This document shows positions 10,944 through 21,186 of a DNA stretch of 59,559 nucleotides, piece by piece. The notes beneath the pieces were generated by a model. That model worked only from the letters and a program-made list of their open reading frames with translations. It had not been told where the DNA came from and made no database searches. The number at the start of each line of letters is the position of its first letter. Position 1 is the first letter of the stretch. Position numbers and translations under genes: made by a program. The stretch comes from Selaginella moellendorffii (lineage: Eukaryota > Streptophyta > Lycopodiopsida > Selaginellales > Selaginellaceae): contig NW_003314280.1 in assembly GCF_000143415.4 (NCBI RefSeq), positions 1,720,502 through 1,780,060 on the forward strand, written 5' to 3'.

Positions 10944-11824
10944 TGGCGGCAAAAGGCTTTGATTTGAAATCCCTAACAAGGGCTCTTCAAATTTGGTTCC
11001 CGGTTCGTCGATCGATCGATCGATCGGAGGAAAGATTGTGTGCCAGTTACTATATATCGCGATGAGGAGCGCATTGCAATTGATGAGATGCCGGTCCTCC
11101 CCGGCGACCAGCGCAAATGCTGGGATCATCGGCGCCACCGCCGTTCCAATTGAGCAGCTTCAATCCTCTCAGCACTGCCGCCGCTGCCGCCGCCTCCAGC
11201 CCAGGAGTGGCATCGACTTGTAGAGATTTCAGGAAGCTCTTGCTCAGTCGCCCATATGTAATCACGAGTCTCTCTCCTTTCTCTTCGATCTTTCGCATTT
11301 AAATGGGCGATGTCGAATCGATTCAACTCTCTTGGATTTCGATGGCGGTGATGCACAAACAGGGGAGGAAGAGGGCTGATCCCGATAATTAGATACAAGC
11401 ACGATCCTATCGTTTGTTTTCTTCCGTAGGTTCTCCAGTACACGAGCTAGAACAAACATTTCTTATCAGGTTTTCATTACACCGGTCTAGAGCTTGCTTT
11501 CAATATTGTTCGCTCGTCGGTGGAGTTTCATCAGGTTCTCTTATCAGGTGTGACCAGTCTAGAGCTTGCATCAAATCCACTCACAGTTTCATAGTTCACA
11601 TCAGGAGCAAGTTCATCAAATCATGCAACACTTGCTCACCGATTGGGTGTGTTTTCATGCTCATTGATTGATATGATTTTGTAATTAATTTTTTTTAATA
11701 GTGCTCTTTGCTCTTGCTGGAGCTGGCAAAGCTGGAGAATCAGTGGAAACGGACCCATAGTGCTTCGATCATGACTATGGTGCTTATTTTGCTAGCCATA
11801 CATGCCACACTTGCGTTACATGGA
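10944..11824. other. Intergenic DNA with an unidentified exon-like GC-rich stretch and a minisatellite
   Basis: A GC-rich stretch at about 11060-11300 contains short open frames on both strands that resemble an alanine/serine-rich targeting-peptide exon, but no gene could be assigned. At about 11460-11600 there are two imperfect copies of a 50-60 bp unit built around TCTTATCAGGT. The second block copy has about three units at 20745-20925. Confidence 0.4.
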
Positions 11825-13141
11825 TCAAGAGGGAAATGAGCCAAGCGATCTACTCTTACTTGCGTGTAAGAGGCCTTTGCGTTCCAGGCTCTCAACGCAA
11901 TCGTCGAACATTTGCTCCAGCGACTTGAATTGGATCCCAAGGTCGTTCTGAAGCTTTCTGGAGCTGAATCCCTTGAAATTTGCCGGCCACCGGACCTCGA
12001 TCCTGCAAGAAAGCAAAGGAATGAGTACTAAATTTTTGTTTGCGTGATCTTACTCGTCGGTAGAGGCGATTTTGTGCTTGGGATACCTCTTGGACATGAA
12101 GCTGGCGAGCTCGATCGCACTCATGTTGATAGCAGAGCAAACGTATCTTCCACTGGCTTTGGGATTTGTGTAGGCGAGGAGGTGAGCTTCAGCAACGTCG
12201 TCGAGATGGACGTATCCAGCGTGATCTATCCACTGCTTGGCTCCTGCAGTGAGGTTGGAATCTCAAAAACGTCCTTCTTCTGTTCTTCCGATATAGAAAG
12301 GCTTGCCTTGGAGCAGCCGGAGAATATCGGCAGCGCTTGCGGTGGCCCTGGACGAGAGAAGTTCTCCAACGATTAAGCTGGGAGCGATTGTGATCACATC
12401 TATGCCGCTTTCTTTCCCAAACTCGAGTACTGCTTGCTCGGATAGAGTCTTTCCCAGACCATACCACATCTAGACTTCAAAAGCTTTTTAAGAATTGGTC
12501 CTTTGGAAATAAGACACTTGCCTGAGTCTCACGGCAGCAGTCTGCGGAGCTCCACACCGATTCGTCCAAGACGTCATCGGGCTTGAAGTCGTTCCTCACG
12601 CGGACAGCAGTCACGGATGACGTGCACACCACTCGCTTGACTGTCGTAGATCTCTTGCAGGCATCGAGCACGTTTAGAGTTCCAAGCAAGCATGGATCAA
12701 CAATCTCGGTCTGGAAGAAGAACCGTAAACAAAAACAACCAGTAAAAGTTTGTGATACAAGACTAGACCGAATCGAAGGAGTCAAGCAAAGTTACCTGTG
12801 GATCGTCCTTGTAGCTGAGAGTCACGGCAGCCGCGACATGGAAAACTCCATGGCAGCCTTGAACAATATCGTCAAAGGCCCCTTGCGTGACAAGGTCGGC
12901 CTTCTTGAGCTCCAGCCTCTCTCTCGCCCCTGGAAGCTCGCACAGGTGCGAAGTCTTGCTCGCATCGTCTAGTATCAGAAACAAGAGAATTAAACTATGT
13001 TTCTTCTCGTTTGTATGTACCTGGATCGCGCACAGTCCCGATGACGTGATATCCCTCCTCCAATAGCCGCTTCACGGGCCAAGATGCCAGGAAACCAGAA
13101 GCGCCGGTGACACACACCTTCTTCTCGTTCGCCATCGCCAT
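11825..13141 (-). CDS. Cinnamoyl-CoA reductase-like / DFR-like reductase, six exons
   Basis: An extended short-chain dehydrogenase of the cinnamoyl-CoA reductase/dihydroflavonol reductase group, expected to be NADPH-dependent and cytosolic. Exons on the minus strand are 13141-13021, 12968-12796, 12710-12522, 12469-12307, 12243-12054 and 12002-11825. They join in frame to 337 residues, a normal length. Visible motifs are the nucleotide-binding [10 protein letters not shown], the active-site serine region [10 protein letters not shown] and the catalytic YGLGK (about Y164 and K168). The usual CCR signature NWYCYGK is replaced by MWYGLGK, so the substrate is uncertain; a tetraketide or anthocyanidin-type reductase is possible. 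Introns 3 and 4 start with GC, not GT. Phosphoglycerate dehydrogenase lies just upstream on the same strand. Confidence 0.75.
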
Positions 13142-13280
13142 GGAATGACCCTAAACTGGGCCTTGGCTCTCACTCACACAAGAATGATCAGTAACCAGGA
13201 ATTTTACTTTCAAACCTTCAATGCTGGACAATGTACTTGAGCGATGATCTTCCAGAGATTCCTGTGATAGAAAAAGCTTC

Positions 13281-15468
13281 CTAGAGCTTGAGAAACACGA
13301 ACTCCTCCACCGCCGGGATGGCCCCGATCCTGTGCAGCACTTCCTTGCTCGGCTCCTCATCCACGCCAATCGCCATCACCGCCTGCTTCCTGGCGAAGTC
13401 TTCCCCACGCTCATGAAGCTCACGTTCACGTTCCCGTCGCCCAGCAACTTTCCCGGTGATCCCCGGCTGATCCACCTGTTTGCACAGGATGACCGATCCC
13501 TCCAGGCTCACGTCCATGCTAAACTGCCCCACCTGCGAGAGGTGTGGAAGCCCGTTCTTGATCCTGCCCGCCACCGCCACCGCCACCCTTCCACCGTCGG
13601 AGACTGCGGTCGAGAACTTGGACTCGACGTTGGAGATCTTCACCGCGATGCTCTCCAGCGGCTGGGCCTGCGTGCCCGTCCCCTCGGCCGGGTGCCTCTC
13701 CTCGCTGATCCGGATGCCACGCTGCTTTGCGACGTAGTCCGCGTTCACGAGGTTGATGAAGGCGTCCGACACTGGCTCCACCAGGCCCTTGACGATCATC
13801 GCGCGGAGGAGCCGGGTGTCTAGATCGTCCGGGGACCGGGCGGACGTGTAGCTGATGGTTACGTCCTTGACTCCGTCCCCGCCGGCTACCAGCTGCTAGC
13901 TTTCCCAGCTTCTCGGCCAGTGAGCTCGGTTAAAACCTGGAGTTGCGAGCATTGAGTGTCGAGCAAAGCAGTAAAGAGATTAGCATACCTTGGAGGAAAC
14001 CATTGGAGCGTTCACCGCAGTAGCGGAAAGCTCTCCACGCAACGCGCCAACGACAGCTTCAGCAATCTCTACGGCCACGCCTTCCTACAAACTCCATTTT
14101 GATTAGTTGATGATAAGGTGAGCCATGGAAGTTGGGATGCTGCTAACCTGCGCTTCTACCGTGCTCGCACCTAGATGAGGAGTAACTATCACATTCTCGT
14201 GCTGGACCACCTTGTTGTCCTTTGCAGGCGGTTCTTGCTCGAACACATCGTGAGCAGCCTAACAAAAAACACACCAACGTGTCAGATCTCTCTCTCTTGA
14301 ACAAATAAGTAAAAGATCTACCTGAGCCACAGTGCCATTGTCAAGTGCCTTGATCAACGCAGCTTCGTCAATGACACCGCCCCTCGCGACGTTGATGATG
14401 CGAACTCCCTTCTTTACCTTCGCAAAAGTTTCATCGTTGAAAATGCCCCGGGTATCATCCGTGAGCGGCATGTGGAGCGAGATATAGTCGGCTCGAGCCA
14501 GTGCCTCATCGAAGCCAACGATCTCCACTCCAATCGCGCGGGCCCTGTCGGCGGGAGCATACGGATCGTGCGCAATCACGTGCATGCCCAGGCCTTTGGC
14601 TCTTCGAGCAACTTCCGATCCCACTTTCCCAAATCCCATGACGGCAATGGTTTTGTCTACTAGAGAAACGCCCGTGTACTTGCTTCTCTGCCACTTCCCT
14701 GGAGAAACAGAAAAAATAAAGAAACGACTCTCGTGTTAGTTCTGCTTAGACCAAGAGAGTAGAACTTAGTAAACAATGGAGAAAGGTCAGCAAGACAAGA
14801 CCAAACAAAGCTAATGATTTCGAACAATGGAGCAAAATCACCAAGACAAAATCAAGCAAAGTTAGTGATTTTAACCATGGAGCAAAGTCAGCAAGACAAG
14901 ATCAAACAAAGCTAATGATTCCAAACAATGAAACAAAGTCAGCAAGACATTATCAAACAAAGTAACGATTTTAAAAGCACTCGTGCGCAAGAACAAAGTT
15001 GGAGCATCCAGCAAAACACAAACACAATCAAACACGACAAAGAAAAGAAAAGAAATGCCACACAAAGATCTTACCTGACTTGACAGAAGCGTTTGCTTGC
15101 GCGACGTTCCTGGCCAATGCAGCAAGGAGAGCGATGGCGTGCTCGGCCGCTGCCACAGTGTTTGCCGTGGGAGCATTCACTACCAGGCAGCTCTTATCGG
15201 TGGCGGCTTGCAAGTTGACGTTGTCGATCCCAAAGCCAGCCCTCCCCACAACCTTTAGTCTTCCATTGGCCGCCTTAAACACCTCGTTTGTGACCTTGGT
15301 AGCGCTCCTCACGATCACCGCGTCACACAGGGAAATCTTGGCCTGGAGCTCCTCGGGGGAGAGATTGTAGGAGCAGTCGACGTTGGCTACCTTGCGGAGG
15401 AGATCCAGGCCGACCTCTCCCAGCTTCTCAGCGACGAGCACGGTCGGCCTGGGCGTCACGTCTTTCAC
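13281..15468 (-). pseudogene. D-3-phosphoglycerate dehydrogenase, truncated and frameshifted
   Basis: The first enzyme of the plastid phosphorylated serine pathway, oxidising 3-phosphoglycerate with NAD+. Exons at 15468-15075, 14698-14322, 14258-14148, 14084-13989 and 13936-13281 keep good splice sites. Seen are VRSATKVTNEVF, the NAD-binding GFGKVGSEVARRAKG, NVARGGVIDEAAL and the C-terminal ACT region ending AVEEFVFLKL. The plastid transit peptide is missing: coding starts abruptly at VKDV-like residues where the sequence switches to a PASTICCINO1 fragment on the other strand. In the last exon, bases are lost after VLTEL and again near the GGDGVKDV segment, and a stretch of about 25 residues before ARKQAVMAIGVDEE is read in the wrong frame between two compensating indels. 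It is unlikely to be functional. Confidence 0.75.
14772..14972. repeat. Four-unit minisatellite in intron 1 of the PHGDH gene
   Basis: About four imperfect 50-bp units, each built on AACAATGGAGCAAAGTCAGC followed by an AAGACAAGATCAAACAAAG-like part. The array makes intron 1 (14699-15074) much longer than the other introns here. Confidence 0.75.
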
Positions 15469-17082
15469 TGCACTACTCGGACGAGCGAGGGCGTGATTAT
15501 GGAATCCACTCGGCCGGAGCTTGGCGGTTCGTTTCAGTATTTCTATCGTGTTTTAGGAAGTGGTGAGCCAATTAAGCTAGTGCTTGGAAAGAGCAAGATG
15601 ATTCGAAGGCTGGGAAGAAGGACTACTAACTGTCCCCAAAGGTGAAATTGTGATGGTGGGGAAATTCAGTAGCATCTCTTTGTTTCTCATTCATACTCGA
15701 TGATGCTTTCCCAGCTTAAAATCTTACCTGAGTTTCACTATGGAGATCCCGACCGTCCGGTTAGTGCGCGAGAAGACTTTCCGAAACACGAAATTCTAAT
15801 TTTTGAGATCGACATGCTTGAGATCCGACCTGTGAAGGTCAGTAGGCTTTGCTCTTTTCTTTCTTGACTCGAGTTGTTTTCAGGTGATCACAGATGACTT
15901 TGGGGGTACTCAAGCAGGTTCATATATACTCGGTTTGCAAGCTCCAAAGTTAACTCAACCTGTAGGTTCTCCGTGAGGGCGAGGGATTCGAGACTGCACG
16001 GGAGCCATACGAGATAAAAGTTTGGTGTGTACTGTCCCTTCATCTTTTGGTGTGCTAACAAAAACGCCTTACTCTAGGATAACCGGAAGTGTAAACGGAG
16101 AAGTGTTCTTCAATCACACCAAGGGCAATCCATTCGAATTTTGCTTTGGCAAAAAAGAGGTATAATATCTCTATCTTTGCGCGTCAAACTCGAGTACAAT
16201 GTTTGCCTTGGCCTTGAGAAAGGCATAGGAACAAGGACAAAATGGGAGAAGGCTATTGTATACGTTACCACAGAGTATCTTACTCCATCGTCCGCCATTC
16301 CCGATCTACCTGTTACTTCCGGTGAAGTGGCATTTGAAGTAGAAGTAGTTCAAATAATACAGGTATGATGTTTTCTATTTCCTGATGGTTAAAGCGCGTA
16401 TTTTTAAGGTGCGAGACATGTTTGGCGATGGCTGCGTAGTGAAGCGGCGCATCCGTGATGGAGTAGCCATGGACTGCCCACTTCAAGACAGTACATTACG
16501 TATACACTACAAGGGAGTGCTACCAAGCGAAGGTGGCAAGGTGTTTGTTGATACCCGAAATGACAACGAAGGCGGAGAGCCATTGGTTTTTGCTACAGGA
16601 GAAGGACTGGTATGCTTCGAATATATCGCATTGGAAGCTGAAAATGTTGTTTATGACAGGTTCCTGAAGGTTTGGAAATTTGCATTAAACTTATGCTACC
16701 CGGAGAGCTTGCTCTTATAACTTGTTCTCCTGAATAAGGTGAGAAAACCCGTTTGCTATGGTATTTAACCATCTTTTGGCAGGCCAAAACTTGTTCCAGA
16801 GAATGCCCAAAGGTGGAGCTTTTAAGCTTTGACACTGTGAAGGTAAACTTTTATTCTATGTGCTTTTGTTCTCGGTATGATTTTGGACCGGCAGGATTGG
16901 ACTGGGTACAATTTCAAGGAGATAATGGATGATGCCACTAAAATGAGAACTACCGTATTGTGTAATTCGAGTAGTATTTTATCATCTAATCTTCAGTTTA
17001 CAGGGCAATCGGTTAAAGGCGAAAGCTAAATACGAAAAGGTAATCTTCCTATCTTTTATTCTGAATATCCCAAAGCCCTTCT
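15462..17082 (+). pseudogene. PASTICCINO1-like FKBP/TPR protein, fragment copy 1
   Basis: A multi-domain FKBP-type immunophilin of the PASTICCINO1 type, known in plants for roles in cell division and very-long-chain fatty acid elongation. Exon pieces of the repeated FKBP domains are seen: HCTTRTSEGVIMESTRPE, LVLGKSKMI, FHYGDPDRPVSARE, then MFGDGCVVKRRIRDG and MDCPLQDSTLRIHYKGVLP. A base is gained after LVLGKSKMI, breaking the frame. The N-terminus is replaced by the end of phosphoglycerate dehydrogenase. The gene stops at the block boundary in the intron after the first TPR residues (GNRL, AKAKYEK), so the TPR region is lost. Confidence 0.7.
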
Positions 17083-17112
17083 ACACAGATTAGAGTTTAA
17101 ACACGTGAAAAT

Positions 17113-17388
17113 AAGGCGGGATACACTCCAGACACCACTCTCATGCTTCACGACGTGGGGGACGAGCAAAAGAAGCGCTTGCTCTCATATCACAGCGAGA
17201 AGATGGCGATTGCATTTGGGTTGATCAGCACAGCCCCAGGAACTTCGCTGAGGATCATCAAGAACTTGCGCGTGTGTGGGGACTGTCACACTGCCACCAA
17301 GTTTATCTCCAAGATCACGGAAAGAGAGATTGTCGTGAGAGACAGCCATCGCTTCCATCACTTTGACAATGGGGGAGACTATTGATAA
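17113..17388 (+). pseudogene. DYW-domain fragment, second copy
   Basis: Only the DYW end of the PPR gene is present ([19 protein letters not shown] to FDNGGDY and stop), joined directly to PASTICCINO1 intron sequence at the tandem-duplication boundary. It is in one frame here, whereas copy 1 has lost a base near 8240 (GTGGGGACG against GTGGGGGACG), so the frameshift in copy 1 is younger than the duplication. Confidence 0.75.
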
Positions 17389-17502
17389 TTCAGGTAAGTT
17401 TTAATCTAATTTATTTTTAAAATAAGGAACAAAGCAAAAAGGTGGTTAAAAAGGGAGCTTAGTTTTATATAAATCCATGAAGGTCTATCAGAAGGAAAAA
17501 CA

Positions 17503-17853
17503 ATGAGTTCTCACTCAAGTTCTTCGATCGATCATCCATCCCCAAATTCCTTGAAGCCAACTTGGTCTAACAAGAGGAAGCGTTCTCCACGTCCCCGTTC
17601 TTCGAAGAACCTAACTCGGTCGACCAAGAGGACGTGTTCTCCACACAAGAGGGTCCCTCTGGACCCTCCAGCCTTGTGCTCTCTCATGGATCTGGAAGGA
17701 TCCGAGATGGATCAAGCAAGTTTCTTTGAACTTAGAGAACCCAGAGAGGTGGACAACGAACTCGTGATGAAGCAAGAACCACTTGAAGAGTTAAGATTGG
17801 ATCAAGTTTCTTGCTCTGAGGTCGACTGGGGGGAACTTCTCAAAGATCTCTAG
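17503..17853 (+). CDS. Uncharacterised 116-residue protein, copy 2
   Basis: Close paralogue of the 8585-8923 frame, starting MSSHSSSSIDHPSPNS and ending SEVDWGELLKDL. It has four more residues (around TKRTCSPHK) through an in-frame length difference. The basic first half and acidic tail are both retained. No known family is recognised. Persistence of the open frame in both copies is the only support for coding. Confidence 0.4.
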   Translation: MSSHSSSSIDHPSPNSLKPTWSNKRKRSPRPRSSKNLTRSTKRTCSPHKRVPLDPPALCSLMDLEGSEMDQASFFELREPREVDNELVMKQEPLEELRLDQVSCSEVDWGELLKDL

Positions 17854-17915
17854 TTTGATGAAAATTGGTCATCAAGAGATGTTTTGTAAAAATAAAACAT
17901 TTTTAATAATTTAAT

Positions 17916-19226
17916 TTGAGCCAAGTTGACATCCCTGGGCCAGTTGAAAGTAACTGTCGTCCGGCACTGCTGCTGCTGCTTTCGATCGATTTCTTCTCGA
18001 TCTACAGCACCATTGAAAGCACTCGAAACAACCCAAGCATCCACCAACACGAGCCGGGATTTCCAAGAGCTCTGGAAAGCCTATCAAATTTTCCTGAACC
18101 GGCTCTCGAGATCACTCGCAAAAGATGGCAACGATGGACTTCCCTGGTGGTATAACATCAACCCGCACTTTCCATGGCCCTCCTTTCCATTTCTGCGGCC
18201 TCCAATGCTACCACCACCGCCACCGCCACCTTTGTGCCCACCACCACCGCCGCCAGTAAACTTCACCTCCAGCGATGTCGATCGAATCAACCTTGCTCTC
18301 AACGTTCACTATCTCCAAGCCGAGTTCTTCCTCCATGCAGCGTTTGGACACGGGCTTGACAAAGTTAATGCAAAGCTTGCCGAGAAGGGGCCACCGCCTA
18401 TTGGAGGCCGCAAAGCTCAACTCTCTATACAAATGGAGCATGTTGCCAAAGAACTTAGGCTCCAATCTACAGGTCATATCAGGTAGTTAACATTTCTTCC
18501 TCTCAAGTTTTTTTTTCTAAAGTTGTTTTCACACAGGGCAATCCATGATAAGCTGTCGGCCCCTGCTAAACATCAATGCTGGAGTGTGGAATTCCCTCAT
18601 CAGCAAGGCTCTCGTTCACAATCACACAGAAGTTGATGGTGGTTCTTTGCAGTTTGATCCGTACGAAAACGACGCAAACTTTCTCATTGCTGCATATGTG
18701 ATTCCGTACATTGGCCTTAACACGCTCGTAGGTTCGAGCAATCGAGTGACTGGCATTCAAGCACGAAATGTAACAAAGAATTACAAGATTTAATGAAGAT
18801 TTTCAAGAGATTCTTTGTTTCTAGTTGTCCGGATTGATGGGAATCCAAGCCGGCCAGGACGCAGTGATCCGGACACTGCTCTTCGAGATCATGGAAAACA
18901 AGTTACCTCCGTACAACGTCACAGTCAAAGTTGACAGGCCTCGTCTCGGATCTCCGTCGCAAGCTTGATCACACAAGAAAGGCCGACAAGGACTTGAGTG
19001 TGCATCAAAACCGTGGAGCCGAGAAGCAAGTAAACGGGAATCTGATCTCCACGAATGACTACTCCATGGCCATCTCGAGACCAAGTTCTCCAAGTTTTGT
19101 ACGGAACAGGGAGACGCTTCCGTACCGGGATTGTTCTTCCCCAAGGGGGCTAACGCTGACATCTTTCTCAAACCCAGGGGCCCAAACTTTAGTGTGAATG
19201 ACTTTTTGCCTTTCCAGAAGTTCTAG
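17916..19226 (+). pseudogene. Desiccation-related PCC13-62-like protein, pseudogene copy 2
   Basis: Longer version of the 8990-10103 pseudogene. After the ferritin-like core (HYLQAEFFLHAAFGHG) and AAYVIPYIGLN there is a clean short intron (about 18772-18824) and then GIQAGQDAVIRTLLFEIM and PPYNVTV, typical of the family. Frame breaks follow at the GLVSDLRRKLD segment, before YGTG and before DASVPGLFFPKGAN. The junction after the first intron is also out of frame unless a downstream AG (after GATAAG) is used. The breaks match those of copy 1, so the gene was already dead or mis-spliced before duplication. In desiccation-tolerant plants such proteins accumulate on drying. Confidence 0.65.
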
Positions 19227-19236
19227 CAAATGAGAT

Positions 19237-19968
19237 TCAAAACTTAGGATCAGCTGAGGAAACCTTCTTGTAAAAACAAACGGTGTCTCCTTCCTTGAGC
19301 GAGTGCTCCCTCACGTAATGAATCCAGTGTGTTGTGATCAGGCTCCCGGTTTTCCCCTTCTTGCACCGGAGCTCCCAAACTCCGCCCTCTTCGTCCACAA
19401 ATTCCACGAGAACCTTTTGATCATTCGGGAGAATTGACTCGTACTTGACCGGGATGAGCAATCTGTGCAGGCTATTCACGTCGCTGGCGGTCAGCTTCTT
19501 GTCAAAAAGTAGAGCCCAACGAGATGGATCGCAGGTGACGAGAGGATCCTCGCGTTTCCGGGGTCTCCACTTGTGACACTTCGTTTTCTTGGTGTCTCCC
19601 GCCGGCTGAATCGCGCCATCTTCACCCGAGGACGAGGAATCTTTCACCTCATCGGTCCTTGAACCGTAATCTCGATCGCCCATCTTAAGTTTCTTTACCT
19701 TTTGTCCCAGTTGTTGACATTCGTCCATGACCACCACCTTTCTTCGTTTCTTCTCATGTAGCTGCCCAGCTTCCTGGTTAATCACTCGTCTTTTGCTGTT
19801 GGAATCGGGCTCGCTGGTGCTCATATCCGCCGTGAACCAAAGTAGAGCCCTCCAGAGCATGGATTTCCGTGGAGACCGCTTCCTTCTCAGGACAAACTTC
19901 GAAAAACTTGGCTGCAAGGCTGCAGCGTCCGCAAGAACCAACAGTCCAGAAAAATCTTTGCTTGTCAT
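19237..19968 (-). CDS. B3-domain DNA-binding protein, copy 2 (shortened tail)
   Basis: Single-exon frame of 243 residues starting MTSKDFSGLLVLADAA. A basic region follows (SKRRVINQE, KKRRKVVVMDE, KWRPRKRED), then the B3 domain from about residue 147 (LLFDKKLTASDVNSLHRLL) to TVCFYKKVSSADPKF. It ends at a TGA where copy 1 has GGA, so about 16 residues, including the last strand-like ISFAR, are lost. The basic patches fit a nuclear protein. B3 proteins regulate development and hormone responses; which branch this belongs to is not clear. The start is the first ATG and matches copy 1. It is convergent with the PCC13-62 pseudogene. Confidence 0.65.
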   Translation of the reverse strand: MTSKDFSGLLVLADAAALQPSFSKFVLRRKRSPRKSMLWRALLWFTADMSTSEPDSNSKRRVINQEAGQLHEKKRRKVVVMDECQQLGQKVKKLKMGDRDYGSRTDEVKDSSSSGEDGAIQPAGDTKKTKCHKWRPRKREDPLVTCDPSRWALLFDKKLTASDVNSLHRLLIPVKYESILPNDQKVLVEFVDEEGGVWELRCKKGKTGSLITTHWIHYVREHSLKEGDTVCFYKKVSSADPKF

Positions 19969-20058
19969 CTCACCACTAGTGAAAAAACCCTTTGCTTTAA
20001 TCCAAACCTATACACTATTCACTGCCTTTTAAATAAAAGTTAAGCAAAAGGGGGTTAA

Positions 20059-21186
20059 AAATCTTGGCGACGCCTACGTGGCAAAAGGCTTTGATTTGAA
20101 ATCCCTAACAATCTCCCGGGCTCTTCAAATTTTCGTCGATCGATCGATCGATCGGAGGAAAGATTGTGTGCCAGTTACTATATATCGCGATGAGGAGCGC
20201 ATTGGGTCTTTCGGGCCAATTGATGAGATGCCGGTCCTCCCCGGCGACCAGCGCAAATGGTGTGGTCATCGGCGCCACCGAGCAGCTTCAATCCTCTCAG
20301 CACTCCCGCCGCTGCCGCCGCCGCCGCCTGGAGTGGCATCGACTTGTAGAGATTTCAGGAAGCTCTTGCTCAGTCGCCCATATGTAAACACGAGTCTCCC
20401 TCCTTTCTCTTCGATCTTTCGCATTTAAATGGGCGATGTCGAATCGATTGGATTTCAATGGGGGTGATTCACAAACAGGGGAGGAAGAGGGCTGATCCCG
20501 ATAATTCGATACAAGCACGATCCTATCGTTTTTTTTCTTCCGTAGGTTCTCCAGTACACGAGCTAGAACAAACATTTTTCCAGGCAACTTAACCCAGCCC
20601 CCACCGCATGCAAAATTGTTATGTGGATATAGATGATGTAAAGATTCAGTGATTTGAATTTTATAAAATTTGAGATTCAATAACTATTTGATTCAATCTA
20701 CCAAACTCTAGCTAACCATGGCCCTTGAGATGCCAGGGCCTCCACTGATCTGGAGTTTGCTCTCATCTTGTTCTCTTGTCAGGTTTGCATTACATCAGTC
20801 TGGAGCTTACTTTCATCTCATTCTCTTATCAGGTTTTCATTACACTGGTCAAGAGATTGCTTTAATATTGTTCGCTCGTCGGTGGAATTTCATCAGGCTC
20901 TCTTATCAGGTGTGACCAGTCTAGAGCTTGCATCAAATCCACTCACAGTTTCATAGTTCACATCAGGAGCAAGTTCATCAAATCATGCAACAATTGCTCA
21001 CCGATTGGGTGTGTTTTCATGCTCAATGAGTGATATGGTTTTGTAATTATTTTTTTTTAATAGCGCTCTTTGCTCCTGCTGGAGCTGGCAAAGCTGGAGA
21101 ATCAGTGGAGATGGACCTATAGTGTTTCGATCATGACTATGGTGCTTATTTTGCTAGCCATACATGCCACACTTGCGTTACATGGA
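20059..21186. other. Intergenic DNA of block R2 with a three-unit minisatellite
   Basis: Equivalent to 10944-11824. The exon-like GC-rich stretch (20170-20430) differs from copy 1 by small indels that shift every open frame, which argues against coding. About three imperfect repeats of a 50-60 bp unit lie at 20745-20925. A stretch at 20578-20740 has no counterpart in copy 1. Confidence 0.4.

Larger units (their letters stand above)
8196..17082. repeat. Block R1, first copy of a direct tandem duplication
   Basis: The sequence is repeated in the same orientation at 17113-23872, starting in the DYW domain and ending inside a PASTICCINO1 intron. The second copy lacks the part equivalent to about 12835-15423. 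Some 30 unmatched bases (17083-17112) lie at the junction. Divergence between the copies is low, a few substitutions and indels per hundred bases. Confidence 0.85.

Noticed and set aside
11050-11443. Possible transit-peptide exon on the plus strand
   Set aside because: The second block copy has indels that shift all frames, and no downstream exon could be found.
12583-12972. 129-residue plus-strand frame at 12583 and its copy at 21951
   Set aside because: Antisense to the exons of the CCR-like gene.
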